Assembly: GCF_003602095.1 (NCBI RefSeq)
Contig: NZ_RAHH01000016.1
Location: forward strand, 59,179-123,178
Direction of reading: 5' to 3'
Source of the DNA: Rahnella woolbedingensis
Lineage (GTDB): Bacteria > Pseudomonadota > Gammaproteobacteria > Enterobacterales > Enterobacteriaceae
DNA: 64,000 nucleotides
The position numbers and the translations under genes are program-made. Position 1 is the first letter of the stretch; each line of letters starts with the position of its first letter. The notes under the pieces are model-generated. The model was not told where the DNA came from. It saw only the letters and a program-made list of their open reading frames with translations, and made no database searches. Positions 19,219 through 29,673 of the stretch are shown here, in pieces.

Positions 19219-20037
19219 TCAGAACAGGGTGTCCTGTTCCGGCCAGTCAGGCGCGGGCTGGACAGACGGCATTCGCCGGTGCAAATCCTGCCACAGGCTG
19301 CGTGCCTGCTGCGGGGCGTCGGTGCAGTCAGGTGTGTGGATAAACAAATAGGGCGCTAATCCCTGAGTTTGCCAGTCGTCGAGTTTTGTAATCCACTGGC
19401 TGAACAGCGGGCGGTTGGCCTCCAGACTGTCGCCACCGATAAAACGCACAATCGGGCGCGATGACGTCACCACTGCGTGCAGCGGCAGCACCGGTTTTTT
19501 ACGTTTAGCTTCGAGCACTGCTTCGGTGGTGGATTTTGAGCTGTGAACAGGACGGCTGTCGAGAATGGCGCGGTTTATCCCGCGCTGATGTAAGCCCTGA
19601 TTCAGTGCGCGTTCTTCTTCACCTTTATTGAAAAAATCCTGATGGCGCACTTCGACGCCGTAATCGAAACCGGCGGGCAGGGCATCCAGAAATTGCCATA
19701 AGCGGTCGAGATGAGCGGGTGCGAACGTGGCTGGCAGTTGCAGCCAGAACTGGCCGATGCGTTCACCGAGCGGTTCGAGCGTACGGTAAAACAGGTCGAC
19801 GTTTTCCTGACAGTTTGCCAGCGCGGCTTTATGGCTGATATCGGAAGGGAATTTGAAACAAAAGCGAAAAGATTCCGGCGTCATATCCCGCCAGCGCATC
19901 ACCACTTCCTGTTTAGGCAGCGCGTAAAAGGTGGTATTGCCCTCGACACAATTGAAGTACCGCGCGTAATCGGCCAGATCACGCAAACCGATTTTTGCCC
20001 AGGCGTTGTGGTGCCATTGCGGTAAACCAATATACAT
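19219..20037 (-). CDS. yecE: DUF72 family protein YecE
   Basis: TIM-barrel DUF72 protein of 272 residues, equal to E. coli YecE. The start MYIGLPQWHHNAWAKIGL and motifs FKFPSDISHKAAL, FDYGVEVRH and FIHTPDCTDAPQQARSLW are typical. The function of the family is unknown. ATG 20037 has GGGAG 8 nt upstream; the longer frame reaching 20235 runs into the yecD gene and is not used. Confidence 0.92.
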   Translation of the reverse strand: MYIGLPQWHHNAWAKIGLRDLADYARYFNCVEGNTTFYALPKQEVVMRWRDMTPESFRFCFKFPSDISHKAALANCQENVDLFYRTLEPLGERIGQFWLQLPATFAPAHLDRLWQFLDALPAGFDYGVEVRHQDFFNKGEEERALNQGLHQRGINRAILDSRPVHSSKSTTEAVLEAKRKKPVLPLHAVVTSSRPIVRFIGGDSLEANRPLFSQWITKLDDWQTQGLAPYLFIHTPDCTDAPQQARSLWQDLHRRMPSVQPAPDWPEQDTLF

Positions 20038-20069
20038 AGCGCTGCTCCCTGTTTTCTGAGCCGGACTCC

Positions 20070-20099
20070 AAATAAAACGCCGCCTCGGCGGGCGGCGTT
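20070..20099 (-). terminator. terminator after yecD
   Basis: On the minus strand AACGCCGCC, a short GC-rich loop and GGCGGCGTT are followed by TTTTATTT. It lies between the yecD stop (20123) and the yecE start (20037), so yecE is either separately promoted or partly attenuated. Confidence 0.85.
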
Positions 20100-20122
20100 C
20101 AGGCAAGAAAATCAGGGTAACG

Positions 20123-20698
20123 TTACTCTGGCAGAGCGGCAAGCACTTCGGCAGTTGAACGTACGCGACTGATACGCGGGAAGATAAACTGCACGCTGGA
20201 CTGGTGATGGTCATTGTTATGCGCGCTGCACGCATCTTCAGCGATCACCAGTTCATAGCCGTGTTCCCAGGCATTGCGTGCGGTGGATTCTACGCCGATG
20301 TTGGTGGAAATACCGGCCAGCACGATGCTTTTGATACCGCGGCGGCGCAGTTGCAGATCAAGATCTGTGCCGTAGAACGCGCCCCACTGGCGCTTAACGA
20401 CCAGCAGATCGCTGTCTGTCACGCCCAGCTGTTCCGGGAATTCCCACCAGCTTGCTGGCAAACCGCCTTCCGGTGCAGCCGCAGGGATATCAACAGGTTG
20501 TTTCAGCGCTTCGTCGAAAGAATCAGACCAGCCCACGCGAACCATGACGACCGGCGCGCCCAGTTTACGGAAACGGGTTGTCAGTTCAGTGGCGTTATCC
20601 AGCACTTGCTGCGCGGTGTGCGGGCCGCCAGCGAACGGTAAAATCCCTTTCTGTAAGTCGATCAGCACCAGTGCGGTGGTTTTTGGGTCAAGTTTCAT
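20123..20698 (-). CDS. yecD: isochorismatase-like hydrolase homologue YecD
   Basis: Isochorismatase-fold protein of 191 residues. The Asp of the usual triad is present in [14 protein letters not shown] (about 13) and the Lys in [14 protein letters not shown]. The position normally occupied by the nucleophilic Cys is occupied by glycine in [16 protein letters not shown], as in E. coli YecD. Cysteine-dependent hydrolysis is therefore not expected and the actual function is unknown. It is divergent from aspS. Confidence 0.9.
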   Translation of the reverse strand: MKLDPKTTALVLIDLQKGILPFAGGPHTAQQVLDNATELTTRFRKLGAPVVMVRVGWSDSFDEALKQPVDIPAAAPEGGLPASWWEFPEQLGVTDSDLLVVKRQWGAFYGTDLDLQLRRRGIKSIVLAGISTNIGVESTARNAWEHGYELVIAEDACSAHNNDHHQSSVQFIFPRISRVRSTAEVLAALPE

Positions 20699-21033
20699 GT
20701 GTAGCTCCCGGTTTTCAATATGGATAATGAGAGAAAGGAATCATTTACGTCGTGTACAAAGGGGATTGCGCGAGTCTATTCTAACGGGAAGACCGTAATG
20801 AGATAATTTTGTTAAATTATGTGTAGCTTGCAACACGAAAGAATTTCCGCCTCAGTGTTGATCTGTTCGCACTTATCCTTCGCCGGAAATTCCTTTATAA
20901 TAGCCGCCTTTTTTCGATCTGAATAAAACCCATTCGACACGCTGCTGAGTTTTGCGGCGAGCGACCAGAGTCAATAACCGTTTCTGTGCCTGTGCGCCAT
21001 GAGGCCGGGTAGTGGGATCAAAAGGATACCGTT
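20699..21033 (+). promoter_or_regulatory. yecD-aspS divergent control region
   Basis: 335 bp without a gene. A TATAAT at 20896-20901 (context CTTTATAATAG) is the best -10 for aspS, with only a poor -35 about 17 bp upstream. It would give a 5' UTR of roughly 125 nt ending AAAAGGATACCGTT before the aspS ATG. No riboswitch or T-box-like structure is apparent. Confidence 0.5.
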
Positions 21034-22830
21034 ATGCGTACTGTATATTGTGGAAAACTAAATGCGTCCAATGTGGGCCAGGAAGTAACATTGTGTGGCT
21101 GGGTTAACCGTCGCCGCGATTTGGGTGGTTTGATTTTCATCGATATGCGTGACCGCGAAGGCATCGTTCAGGTTTTCTTCGACCCGGATCAGGCAGAAGC
21201 CTACAAACTGGCGTCTGAATTGCGTAACGAGTTCTGCATCCAGCTGACCGGTACCGTGCGTGCGCGTCCTGAAAGCCAGTTCAACAAAGACATGGCGACC
21301 GGGGAAGTGGAAGTGTTCGCCAGCAATCTGAACATCATCAACCGTTCAGAATCATTGCCGCTGGACTCCAACCACGTCAACACCGAAGAAGCGCGTCTGA
21401 AATACCGCTATCTGGATTTGCGTCGCCCTGAAATGGCTAACCGACTGAAAGCGCGTGCAAAAATCACCAGCCTCGTGCGTCGTTTCATGGACAGCCATGA
21501 CTTCCTCGACATCGAAACCCCGATGCTCACCAAAGCCACGCCGGAAGGTGCGCGTGACTATCTGGTGCCAAGCCGTGTGCACAAAGGCAAATTCTACGCC
21601 TTGCCGCAGTCTCCTCAGCTGTTCAAACAGCTGCTGATGATGTCCGGTTTTGATCGTTACTATCAGATTGTTAAATGCTTCCGTGACGAAGATTTACGTG
21701 CTGACCGTCAGCCAGAATTCACCCAGATCGACGTGGAAACCTCCTTCATGAGCGCTGAACAAGTGCGTGAAGTGATGGAAAAACTGGCCCGCGAACTGTG
21801 GCAGGAAATCAAAGGTGTGGACTTGGGCGATTTCCCGATCATGACCTTTGCAGAAGCGATGCGTCGTTTCGGTTCCGATAAACCAGACCTGCGTAACCCG
21901 ATGGAAATGGTCGACGTAGCGGACCTGATGAAAAACATCGAGTTCAAAGTGTTTGCTGATCCGGCCAACGATCCGAAAGGCCGCGTGGCTGCGCTGCGCG
22001 TGCCGGGCGGTGCTTCCCTGAGCCGTAAACAAATCGACGAATACGCGAAATTCATCGAAATCTACGGCGCGAAAGGCCTGGCTTACATCAAAGTGAATGA
22101 AGTGGCGAAAGGTCTGGAAGGTATCCAGAGCCCGGTCGCGAAATTCCTGAACGAAGAACTGTTGTCTGCGTTGATCGAACGTACCGGCGCACAAGATGGC
22201 GACATGATCTTCTTCGGCGCAGCCAGCGCGAAGATTGTCACTGACGCGATTGGTGCACTTCGCCTGAAAGTTGGCCGTGACCTGAAAATCACCAAAGAAG
22301 ACATGTGGGCTCCGCTGTGGGTTATTGACTTCCCGATGTTTGAAGACACCGACGAAGGCGGTCTGAGCGCCATGCACCACCCGTTTACTGCGCCAAAACA
22401 AATGAGCGCACAAGAGCTGGCGGCAAATCCGGTTTCTGCTATCGCCAACGCGTACGACATGGTCATCAACGGCTACGAAGTCGGCGGCGGTTCGGTGCGT
22501 ATTCACCGCAGCGAAATGCAGCAGACCGTGTTCAATATTCTGGGGATTAACGAACACGAACAGCGCGAGAAATTCGGCTTCCTGCTCGACGCCCTGAAAT
22601 ACGGTACACCTCCGCACGCGGGTCTGGCATTTGGTCTGGATCGTCTGGTGATGTTGCTGACCGGTACGGACAACATCCGTGACGTCATCGCGTTCCCGAA
22701 AACCACGGCCGCTGCGTGTCTGATGACCGAAGCGCCAAGCTTTGCAAATCCGGCTTCACTGCTGGAGCTGGGCATTGCGGTGGTGGCGAAAAAAGAAGTG
22801 ACGCCAGACACAAATACAGAGAATAACTAA
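21034..22830 (+). CDS. aspS: aspartyl-tRNA synthetase
   Basis: Class IIb synthetase of 598 residues (E. coli 590). It has an N-terminal OB-fold anticodon-binding domain (1-110), class II motif 2 in [18 protein letters not shown] (near 217-234), the bacterial GAD insertion (about 285-420) and motif 3 [13 protein letters not shown] (near 530). The stop codon overlaps the nudB start (TAATG), so the two are translationally coupled as in E. coli. Confidence 0.97.
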   Translation: MRTVYCGKLNASNVGQEVTLCGWVNRRRDLGGLIFIDMRDREGIVQVFFDPDQAEAYKLASELRNEFCIQLTGTVRARPESQFNKDMATGEVEVFASNLNIINRSESLPLDSNHVNTEEARLKYRYLDLRRPEMANRLKARAKITSLVRRFMDSHDFLDIETPMLTKATPEGARDYLVPSRVHKGKFYALPQSPQLFKQLLMMSGFDRYYQIVKCFRDEDLRADRQPEFTQIDVETSFMSAEQVREVMEKLARELWQEIKGVDLGDFPIMTFAEAMRRFGSDKPDLRNPMEMVDVADLMKNIEFKVFADPANDPKGRVAALRVPGGASLSRKQIDEYAKFIEIYGAKGLAYIKVNEVAKGLEGIQSPVAKFLNEELLSALIERTGAQDGDMIFFGAASAKIVTDAIGALRLKVGRDLKITKEDMWAPLWVIDFPMFEDTDEGGLSAMHHPFTAPKQMSAQELAANPVSAIANAYDMVINGYEVGGGSVRIHRSEMQQTVFNILGINEHEQREKFGFLLDALKYGTPPHAGLAFGLDRLVMLLTGTDNIRDVIAFPKTTAAACLMTEAPSFANPASLLELGIAVVAKKEVTPDTNTENN

Positions 22831-23276
22831 TGAGCTATAAGCGTCCTGAGTCGATACTGTGCGTCATCTACGCCAGAAATACCGGCCGGGTGCTGATGCT
22901 TCAACGAAAGGATGACCCGAATTTTTGGCAGTCGGTAACCGGCAGTCTGGAAGGCGGGGAATCCCCGAATCAAACCACGCAGCGGGAAGTCATGGAAGAG
23001 GTCGGTATCGACATTGCAGGTGAAAACCTGACTCTTCAGGACTGCCACCGCTGCGAGGATTTTGAAATATTTGCGCATTTGCGCCATCGCTATGCTCCCG
23101 GCGTGACGCGTAACAAAGAACACTGGTTCTGTCTGGCGTTACCCGATGAGCGTGATGTGGAACTCACCGAACATCATGCATACCGGTGGCTCGATAAACC
23201 CGCAGCGGCAGCGCTGACGGTGTCTCCGAGTAACCAGCAGGCGATTGAAGAATTTGTAAACTATTCGGTCTGTTAA
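22830..23276 (+). CDS. nudB: dihydroneopterin triphosphate pyrophosphatase
   Basis: Nudix hydrolase of 148 residues catalysing the second committed step of folate synthesis (removal of pyrophosphate from dihydroneopterin triphosphate). The Nudix box runs GSLEGGESPNQTTQREVMEEVG (37-58), with the G-x5-E-x7-R-E-x-x-E-E pattern intact. It starts inside the aspS stop and ends 25 bp before yebC. Confidence 0.94.
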   Translation: MSYKRPESILCVIYARNTGRVLMLQRKDDPNFWQSVTGSLEGGESPNQTTQREVMEEVGIDIAGENLTLQDCHRCEDFEIFAHLRHRYAPGVTRNKEHWFCLALPDERDVELTEHHAYRWLDKPAAAALTVSPSNQQAIEEFVNYSVC

Positions 23277-23301
23277 GACTTAAGACTTTTTGGAGATATT
23301 T

Positions 23302-24045
23302 ATGGCAGGTCACAGTAAGTGGGCCAACACTAAGCACCGCAAAGCGGCGCAAGATTCTAAACGCGGCAAAATTTTCACTAAAATCATTCGCGAGCTGGTC
23401 ACAGCGGCACGTCTGGGTGGCGGCGATGCGGGTTCTAACCCACGTCTGCGCGCAGCAATTGATAAAGCGCTGTCAAACAACATGACCCGCGATACCCTCA
23501 ACCGTGCCATCGCACGTGGTGTGGGCGGTGACGAAGACACCAACATGGAAACCATCATTTATGAAGGTTACGGCCCGGGTGGCTCCGCCATCATGGTTGA
23601 ATGCCTGAGTGATAACCGCAACCGTACCGTGGCAGAAGTGCGTCATGCCTTCACCAAAACCGGTGGCAACCTGGGTACCGACGGTTCCGTGGCTTATCTG
23701 TTCTCCAAAAAAGGCGTGATTACTTTCGCTCCTGGTCTGGATGAGGATGTGCTGATGGAAGCCGCGCTGGAAGCGGGCGCAGAAGACATCATTTCTTACG
23801 ATGACGGCGCTATCGATGTATTCACAGCCTGGGAAAATCTGGGTGAAGTGAAAGATGCGCTGGAAGCGGCCGGTTACAAAGCCGATTCCGCAGAAGTCAC
23901 CATGATCCCATCGACCAAAGCCGACATGGATGCAGAAACTGCACCTAAACTGTTGCGCCTGATCGATATGCTGGAAGATTGTGACGATGTGCAGGAGGTT
24001 TACCACAACGGTGAAATCTCCGACGAGATCGCAGAAACTCTGTAA
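23302..24045 (+). CDS. yebC: YebC/PmpR-family protein (TACO1-type)
   Basis: Three-domain protein of 247 residues beginning [18 protein letters not shown]. Family members are reported as transcription regulators and, more recently, as ribosome-associated factors helping translation of difficult (proline-rich) sequences; which applies here cannot be told. ATG 23302 follows TTTTGGAGATATT. It is located in the conserved nudB-yebC-ruvC string. Confidence 0.95.
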   Translation: MAGHSKWANTKHRKAAQDSKRGKIFTKIIRELVTAARLGGGDAGSNPRLRAAIDKALSNNMTRDTLNRAIARGVGGDEDTNMETIIYEGYGPGGSAIMVECLSDNRNRTVAEVRHAFTKTGGNLGTDGSVAYLFSKKGVITFAPGLDEDVLMEAALEAGAEDIISYDDGAIDVFTAWENLGEVKDALEAAGYKADSAEVTMIPSTKADMDAETAPKLLRLIDMLEDCDDVQEVYHNGEISDEIAETL

Positions 24046-24155
24046 TCTCAGTGCCGCCGGTGGTCACCACCGGCCGGCTATCCTGTTGTCCCACAGCAGT
24101 TTATACTCTCCCCAACTTTCCAAAAAAAAACGACAACACAAGGCGTTGACTGGCT

Positions 24156-24677
24156 ATGGCTATTATTCTGGGGATCGACCCCGGTTCGCGTATTACCGGC
24201 TATGGCATTATCCGCCAGACAGGGCGTCAGCTCAGCTATCTCGGCAGCGGCTGTATCCGCACCGTTGTGGATGATATGCCGGGGCGTCTGAAACTGATTT
24301 ATGCCGGTGTGTCGGAAATCATTACCCAATTTCAGCCCGATTTTTTTGCCATCGAATCAGTGTTTATGGCGAAGAATGCTGACTCGGCTTTAAAGCTCGG
24401 ACAGGCACGCGGCGCGGCGATTGTCGCTGCTGTAAATCAGGATTTGCCGGTGTTCGAATATGCGGCGAGACAGGTCAAACAGACCGTTGTAGGCACCGGC
24501 GCGGCTGAAAAAACGCAGGTTCAGCATATGGTGCGCTCTATACTGAAATTACCTGCCAATCCGCAGGCCGATGCCGCCGATGCGCTGGCGATTGCGATCA
24601 CGCATTGCCACATGAGCCAGAACGCAATTCGACTCAGCTCAGACAAGTTACAGATGGCGCGCGGACGTATGCGATAG
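24156..24677 (+). CDS. ruvC: Holliday junction resolvase RuvC
   Basis: RNase-H-fold endonuclease of 173 residues that resolves Holliday junctions with RuvAB. Acidic catalytic residues are visible: D7 in [10 protein letters not shown]66-68 region in [11 protein letters not shown], and the pair of Asp in [11 protein letters not shown] near 138-141. It is separated from ruvA by 81 bp holding a short hairpin (AGCTGGATATTCATCCAGCC), so ruvA-ruvB may have their own promoter. Confidence 0.97.
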   Translation: MAIILGIDPGSRITGYGIIRQTGRQLSYLGSGCIRTVVDDMPGRLKLIYAGVSEIITQFQPDFFAIESVFMAKNADSALKLGQARGAAIVAAVNQDLPVFEYAARQVKQTVVGTGAAEKTQVQHMVRSILKLPANPQADAADALAIAITHCHMSQNAIRLSSDKLQMARGRMR

Positions 24678-24758
24678 ACGCCGCAACTCTATTAAGCTGG
24701 ATATTCATCCAGCCTTTTTTATGATATAAACATCGCTGCTTTTGACCTGATAAGGAAA

Positions 24759-25379
24759 ATGAACGTGATAGGCAGATTACGAGGCATTATTCTGGAAAAA
24801 CAGCCCCCTTTGGTGCTGCTTGAAACCAACGGCGTGGGCTATGAAGTGCATATGCCGATGACCTGTTTTTACGAATTGCCGGAGCTGGGTCAGGAAGCTG
24901 TCATCTTCACGCAATTTATCGTCCGTGAAGATGCCCAGTTGCTCTACGGATTCAACGATAAACAAGAGCGCGCGCTGTTCCGGGAACTGATTAAAGTCAA
25001 CGGCGTGGGGCCAAAGCTGGCACTGGCAATTCTGTCAGGCATGTCGGCACAGCAGTTTGTCAGTGCGGTAGAAAAGGAAGAAATCACCGCATTAATTAAG
25101 TTACCTGGCGTCGGTAAGAAAACCGCAGAACGCCTGGTCGTCGAAATGAAAGACCGCTTTAAAGGATTAAACGGTGATCTATTTAACAATCATACTGATA
25201 TCACGCTACCTGCATCGGCGTCGAAAGCTAAAGAATCTGACGCTGAAGGCGAAGCCGTCGCAGCGCTGATATCCCTCGGATATAAACCGCCGGAAGCCAG
25301 CCGCATGATCAGCAAAGTGGCGAAGCCGGGTGCAGAATCTGAAACGTTGATTAGAGAAGCGCTGCGCGCAGCGCTGTGA
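24759..25379 (+). CDS. ruvA: Holliday junction branch migration protein RuvA
   Basis: Tetrameric DNA-binding subunit of 206 residues. OB-fold domain I begins [15 protein letters not shown] after an N-terminal N-V (here MNVIGRLRG). Helix-hairpin-helix motifs sit in [15 protein letters not shown] and [16 protein letters not shown], and the C-terminal domain III contacts RuvB. The gap to ruvB is 8 bp; the pair forms the SOS-regulated ruvAB operon in relatives. I did not find a convincing LexA box here. Confidence 0.96.
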   Translation: MNVIGRLRGIILEKQPPLVLLETNGVGYEVHMPMTCFYELPELGQEAVIFTQFIVREDAQLLYGFNDKQERALFRELIKVNGVGPKLALAILSGMSAQQFVSAVEKEEITALIKLPGVGKKTAERLVVEMKDRFKGLNGDLFNNHTDITLPASASKAKESDAEGEAVAALISLGYKPPEASRMISKVAKPGAESETLIREALRAAL

Positions 25380-25387
25380 GGTAAACG

Positions 25388-26395
25388 ATGATTGAAGCTG
25401 ACCGCCTGATTTCTTCCGAAGTCTTTAGTGAAGAAGAAGTCATTGACCGTGCGATCCGCCCGAAACTGCTCAGCGAATACGTTGGGCAGCCACACGTGCG
25501 CTCGCAGATGGAAATCTTTATTCAGGCGGCTAAGCAACGTAAAGATGCGCTCGATCACCTGTTGATTTTCGGACCTCCGGGGCTGGGTAAAACCACGCTG
25601 GCTAACATTGTGGCGAACGAAATGGGCGTGAATCTGCGCACCACTTCAGGACCCGTGCTGGAAAAGGCCGGTGATCTGGCTGCAATGCTGACCAATCTTG
25701 AGCCGCACGACGTGCTGTTCATCGATGAAATCCACCGTCTGTCGCCGGTGGTTGAAGAAATTCTGTATCCGGCGATGGAAGATTATCAGCTGGATATCAT
25801 GATTGGCGAAGGTCCTGCCGCGCGATCTATCAAACTTGATTTGCCTCCGTTTACCCTGATTGGCGCCACCACCCGCGCCGGTTCCTTAACGTCGCCGCTG
25901 CGTGACCGTTTCGGTATCGTGCAGCGTCTGGAGTTCTATCAGGTCGCAGATTTGCAGCACATCGTCGGGCGCAGTGCGACCTGTCTCGGGCTGGAATTGT
26001 CGGAAGAGGGCGCACATCAGATTGCCCGCCGTTCACGTGGTACACCGCGTATTGCCAACCGCTTATTACGGCGCGTGCGTGACTTTGCGGAAGTGAAAGG
26101 TGACGGCACTATTAATGGCGATGTGGCAAACGGCGCGCTGGATATGCTGGATGTCGATGCCGAAGGTTTCGATTATATGGACCGCAAACTGCTGCTGGCG
26201 ATTATCGACAAGTTCACAGGCGGGCCGGTGGGGCTGGATAACTTAGCCGCGGCGATTGGTGAAGAGCGCGAGACGATTGAAGACGTCATCGAACCGTTCC
26301 TGATCCAGCAGGGCTTTATTCAGCGCACACCGCGCGGTCGCATGGCGACTAATCATGCGTACAAGCACTTCGGGATAACCAGAGAATCTGAATAA
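25388..26395 (+). CDS. ruvB: Holliday junction branch migration ATPase RuvB
   Basis: Hexameric AAA+ helicase motor of 335 residues. Walker A is GPPGLGKTT (near 62-70), Walker B is LFIDEIHRL, sensor 1 is IGATTRAG, the arginine finger region is SPLRDRFG, and a C-terminal winged helix ends [17 protein letters not shown]. It is followed by terminator 26417-26442. Confidence 0.97.
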   Translation: MIEADRLISSEVFSEEEVIDRAIRPKLLSEYVGQPHVRSQMEIFIQAAKQRKDALDHLLIFGPPGLGKTTLANIVANEMGVNLRTTSGPVLEKAGDLAAMLTNLEPHDVLFIDEIHRLSPVVEEILYPAMEDYQLDIMIGEGPAARSIKLDLPPFTLIGATTRAGSLTSPLRDRFGIVQRLEFYQVADLQHIVGRSATCLGLELSEEGAHQIARRSRGTPRIANRLLRRVRDFAEVKGDGTINGDVANGALDMLDVDAEGFDYMDRKLLLAIIDKFTGGPVGLDNLAAAIGEERETIEDVIEPFLIQQGFIQRTPRGRMATNHAYKHFGITRESE

Positions 26396-26416
26396 CCGGT
26401 TTGCAGTGCATAAAAG

Positions 26417-26442
26417 AACGGACGCCCTGTGCGTCCGTTTTG
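26417..26442. terminator. terminator after ruvB
   Basis: AACGGACGC-CCTGT-GCGTCCGTT, a 9-bp stem with TTTTGCATTT downstream and AAAAG upstream. It separates ruvB from the convergent glycosidase gene and can serve both. Confidence 0.88.
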
Positions 26443-26459
26443 CATTTCGTTATCCGAAA

Positions 26460-28838
26460 TTACTGGCTCACTTCACAACGGCTGAGCATCCGCCAGTCAC
26501 GCGGTAACTCACGCACTTCACCCGCCAGAATCACTTTGCCGGTGGCATGAATATCCGCGCTTGATGATCCCACCTGCACCTCGGCAAAACCGGGCTCGAC
26601 GATGCGCTTACCCGCGTGACCGGTGAAATTGAGCATATCAGTCGGAATGCTGAAGCTGAGCGTCGCGGTTTGTCCGGCTTCCAGTTCAACGCGCTCAAAA
26701 GCTTTCAGCTCCTGCACCGGACGCACCACCGTTGCCACGCAGTCACGCAGATAAACCTGCACCACTTCGCTGCCTGCCTGAGAACCGGTATTGGTGATTT
26801 TAATTTGTACCGAAATATCCCCGTTGTCGATGGCGACCGGGTGCTGATTCAGTTGCAAATCGTGATAGCGGAACGTGGTGCCGCTCAGTCCGTAGCCAAA
26901 CGGGTATCTGGCACCAAAGTGGAACGCAATCGGCGTGCCGCCACTTTTCAGTTTGTGGTTGTAATAATACGGCATAGCACCGGCGCTTTTCGGCACGGAA
27001 ACCACCAGCCTTCCGGACGGTGCCTCTTTGCCGCTGATAATGTCGACAATTGCCCGCCCGCCTTCCTGACCGGGCGCAAACGCCATCAGGAACCCGGCGA
27101 TTTTTTCCTCCAGTCCGCCAAGAGAATACGGGCGGCCGCCGGTCATCACCACAATGGTCGGCTTACCGGTCGCGACAATCTCCTCCAGCATCTGCTGCTG
27201 AACCCCCGGCAGTTGCAGGCTGTCCGTATCAGAGCCTTCGCCGACGGTGCCGCTCTGGAATAATCCCGCCAGATCGCCGACAAACACCAGCGCGACATCA
27301 CTTTCCTGTGCCAGTTTTACGGCCTGCGGGATAAGCGCAGTGTTCAGTGACACGGGTGAACTTTGCATCGGTGTCGCGGCATCACCCGGAAAGACCGGTG
27401 CGCCCGCCGTGCGCTTTTCGAGAATATGACAGCCTTTGGCATAACGAATATTTTGTTCGCCGTAAGCTGCACGCAAGGCCTGTAACGGCGTGGTGACCTG
27501 TTCCGTCTGGGCTTCCATTTCGCTGATGATCAGATGCACCGGAAAACTGTAACCGCTGAGCAAGGCCAGCGGATCGTCTGCCGTCGGGCCGATGACTGCA
27601 ATTTTCTGACCGGATTTCGGCTTCAGCGGCAGGATGCCGCTATTTTCCAGCAGGGTGATGGAACGCACAGCGGCTTTCCAGGCCAGTTCACGCGTGGCGG
27701 GTTGTTGCAATTGTGGCTGCGGCTCAATGGCGTAAGGCTGTTCAAACAGGCCAAGGCGAAATTTCTCTGTCAGCACGCGCGTAACAATCTCATCAATTTT
27801 CGCCATGCCGATAAGACCCCGCGAAACTGCATCGGCCAGATGTTGCGCGCAATCGCCTTTCGGTAATTCGATATCCAGTCCGGCATTGAACGACAGCGCT
27901 GCGGATTCGGCGTCATCATGGCTGACACCATGATGCTGATGCAGCAGGCTGACACCGCCGTAATCGGCAACAATCAGGCCATCGAATCCCCACTGCTCGC
28001 GCAATATTTCGGTCAGCAGGAAGTGGTCACTGTGACACGGCTGGCCGTCAATATCGTGATAAGCCGGCATCACTGAACCGGCATTCGCCAGTTTTACCGC
28101 CATCTCAAACGGCAGCAGGAAAGTGTCATTCAGCTCGCGAAAACCCAGATGTACCGGCGCATGATTGCGGGCTCCTTCGCTGAATGAATGTCCGACATAA
28201 TGTTTCAGCGTGGCCAGCAGATCCCGTTTTTCGCCCTGCAAACCGCGCACATACGCGCTCGCCATGACACCGACCAGATACGGGTCTTCACCAAACGTTT
28301 CTTCGGTACGTCCCCAACGGACATCACGGGAAACGTCCAGCACCGGCGCCAGGCCCTGATGGCAACCGACGCTTTGTGCTTCCTCGCGGATAGCGCCAGC
28401 AATCTGCTCCATCAGTTGCGGATCCCACGTCGAGGCATAGCTCAGGGAAGAGGGGAACAGCGTCGCATCTTTGCATAATAAACCCACCAGACATTCTTCA
28501 TGGAACATCGCAGGAATACCCAGGCGCGTTTCTTCCACCAGCATTTTTTGCAGCCGGTTCAGCGCGCGCACGCCTTCTGCCGGGCTGACCACGTGCGTTC
28601 CCAGAGGTCGTGTGATTTGTCCTGCACCCAGCGCCAGTTGCTCCTCCAGCGCCAAAGTTTGTTTATGTCCGGCAAAATCATCGCTCAGATCGGACCGTTC
28701 TCTGTGTTTACCGTTACTGTCGAGGATCAGCCAGAACGCGTGCATCTGCGCGTATTTTTCGGCGGGCGTCATACGGGCAAGCAAGTCGGCGACGCGGGTC
28801 GCGACGGGCTGTGAGGCATCCTGATACAGGTGAGTCAT
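26460..28838 (-). CDS. glycoside hydrolase family 3 beta-glucosidase/xylosidase
   Basis: GH3 enzyme of 792 residues with an N-terminal catalytic barrel (about 1-350), the alpha/beta sandwich (about 390-640) and a C-terminal fibronectin III-like domain (from about 690, IKITNTGSQAGSEVVQVYL). The nucleophile is expected at the Asp of GLIVADYGG. There is no signal peptide: ATG 28838 follows AAGGAGATGTAAG and encodes MTHLYQDASQP, so the enzyme should be cytoplasmic, unlike periplasmic BglX. The frame extends upstream to 28955 without a ribosome-binding site. It may process aryl-glucosides or xylo-oligomers taken up by other systems; the nearby bgl locus is suggestive only. Confidence 0.85.
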   Translation of the reverse strand: MTHLYQDASQPVATRVADLLARMTPAEKYAQMHAFWLILDSNGKHRERSDLSDDFAGHKQTLALEEQLALGAGQITRPLGTHVVSPAEGVRALNRLQKMLVEETRLGIPAMFHEECLVGLLCKDATLFPSSLSYASTWDPQLMEQIAGAIREEAQSVGCHQGLAPVLDVSRDVRWGRTEETFGEDPYLVGVMASAYVRGLQGEKRDLLATLKHYVGHSFSEGARNHAPVHLGFRELNDTFLLPFEMAVKLANAGSVMPAYHDIDGQPCHSDHFLLTEILREQWGFDGLIVADYGGVSLLHQHHGVSHDDAESAALSFNAGLDIELPKGDCAQHLADAVSRGLIGMAKIDEIVTRVLTEKFRLGLFEQPYAIEPQPQLQQPATRELAWKAAVRSITLLENSGILPLKPKSGQKIAVIGPTADDPLALLSGYSFPVHLIISEMEAQTEQVTTPLQALRAAYGEQNIRYAKGCHILEKRTAGAPVFPGDAATPMQSSPVSLNTALIPQAVKLAQESDVALVFVGDLAGLFQSGTVGEGSDTDSLQLPGVQQQMLEEIVATGKPTIVVMTGGRPYSLGGLEEKIAGFLMAFAPGQEGGRAIVDIISGKEAPSGRLVVSVPKSAGAMPYYYNHKLKSGGTPIAFHFGARYPFGYGLSGTTFRYHDLQLNQHPVAIDNGDISVQIKITNTGSQAGSEVVQVYLRDCVATVVRPVQELKAFERVELEAGQTATLSFSIPTDMLNFTGHAGKRIVEPGFAEVQVGSSSADIHATGKVILAGEVRELPRDWRMLSRCEVSQ

Positions 28839-29047
28839 CTTACATCTCCTTGTTTTATCAGACGGGAACGCAGGAATAACGCGCGGGAAAACGAAATATA
28901 AACAGAAGTATTGAGAATGGACTGCAGGTAAACAATTGAGGAAACGAATATGCATTTTACGTTTTTTAATTTTGTTTCCGGTTTGTGAGCAGGATCAGAT
29001 TGAGGCATATCCGGCCTGAAACCTGCTTTTAGTGTTATTTGGCAGGT

Positions 29048-29086
29048 ATCTGGTGTTTAATTAGGTGTCATCTGGTCTTAGTTAGG
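29048..29086 (+). promoter_or_regulatory. direct repeats upstream of the Rrf2-family gene
   Basis: Two imperfect 17-18-bp direct repeats with a 22-bp period: ATCTGGTGTTTAATTAGG (29048-29065) and ATCTGGTCTTAGTTAGG (29070-29086). They end 14 bp before the Rrf2 start and include its Shine-Dalgarno. They share a TTAGTTA-like core with the azoreductase upstream region (29720-29753), suggesting autoregulation plus control of the next gene. This is an inference. Confidence 0.4.
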
Positions 29087-29099
29087 AGCACAACTTCGT

Positions 29100-29615
29100 A
29101 TGTCTCATATCAGCGCCGGCGTCGAATACGCCCTGCATTGCCTGCTGTTTATCGCCGATCCGCAGGGAAAGGTAACGGATGCCAGCGTGCGCGATTTGTC
29201 AGAACTTCAGGGTGTTCCGTTCGATTATGTCGCTAAGTTGTTCACCAAACTGCATAAAGCAAAGCTTATCATCGCGACAGAAGGTGCGAAGGGTGGCATC
29301 CGTCTGGCGAGGCCACCGCAGGAAATCAGCGTGCTGGAAGTGGTAGATGCCATCGACGGGCGCAAAAAGCTTTTCGACTGCAAGGAAATCCGTAACCGTT
29401 GCGCGGTGTTCGAAGAAAATCCGCCGTCATGGGCGAGTTCTGGCCTTTGTGCCATACATGCGCTGATGATTGAAGCTGATGACAAAATGCGTGAAGTGCT
29501 CGCAGCACAAACGCTGGCCGGGCTGGCCTCACAGTTTGGCCGTAAAGCGCCGTCTGAGTTCGGTCAGCAAGTCATCCGCTGGCTGGGAGACAAAGGTTCC
29601 CGTCGTATCCTCTGA
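29100..29615 (+). CDS. Rrf2-family transcriptional regulator
   Basis: Protein of 171 residues with an N-terminal winged helix (MSHISAGVEYALHCLLFI... LQGVPFDYVAKLFTKLHKAKLI) and the wing GAKGGIRLARPP. Three cysteines in the DCKEIRNRC...GLC segment (residues about 98-120) are spaced as in redox- or Fe-S-sensing Rrf2 members. It lies upstream of an azoreductase-like gene in the same direction, with shared repeat motifs in both promoter regions. The inducing signal is not known; redox or quinone stress is plausible from the target. Confidence 0.88.
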   Translation: MSHISAGVEYALHCLLFIADPQGKVTDASVRDLSELQGVPFDYVAKLFTKLHKAKLIIATEGAKGGIRLARPPQEISVLEVVDAIDGRKKLFDCKEIRNRCAVFEENPPSWASSGLCAIHALMIEADDKMREVLAAQTLAGLASQFGRKAPSEFGQQVIRWLGDKGSRRIL

Positions 29616-29673
29616 TTAATTTCTTCTGATTTTTTCTCACTGGCACTTGCCAGCGGGGTATCTGTGGGCGTAT

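Noticed and set aside
21694..22617. Minus-strand frame of 307 codons opposite aspS
   Set aside because: Shadow of the aspS frame; the translation ([11 protein letters not shown] style) is typical of antisense readings of GC-rich codons.
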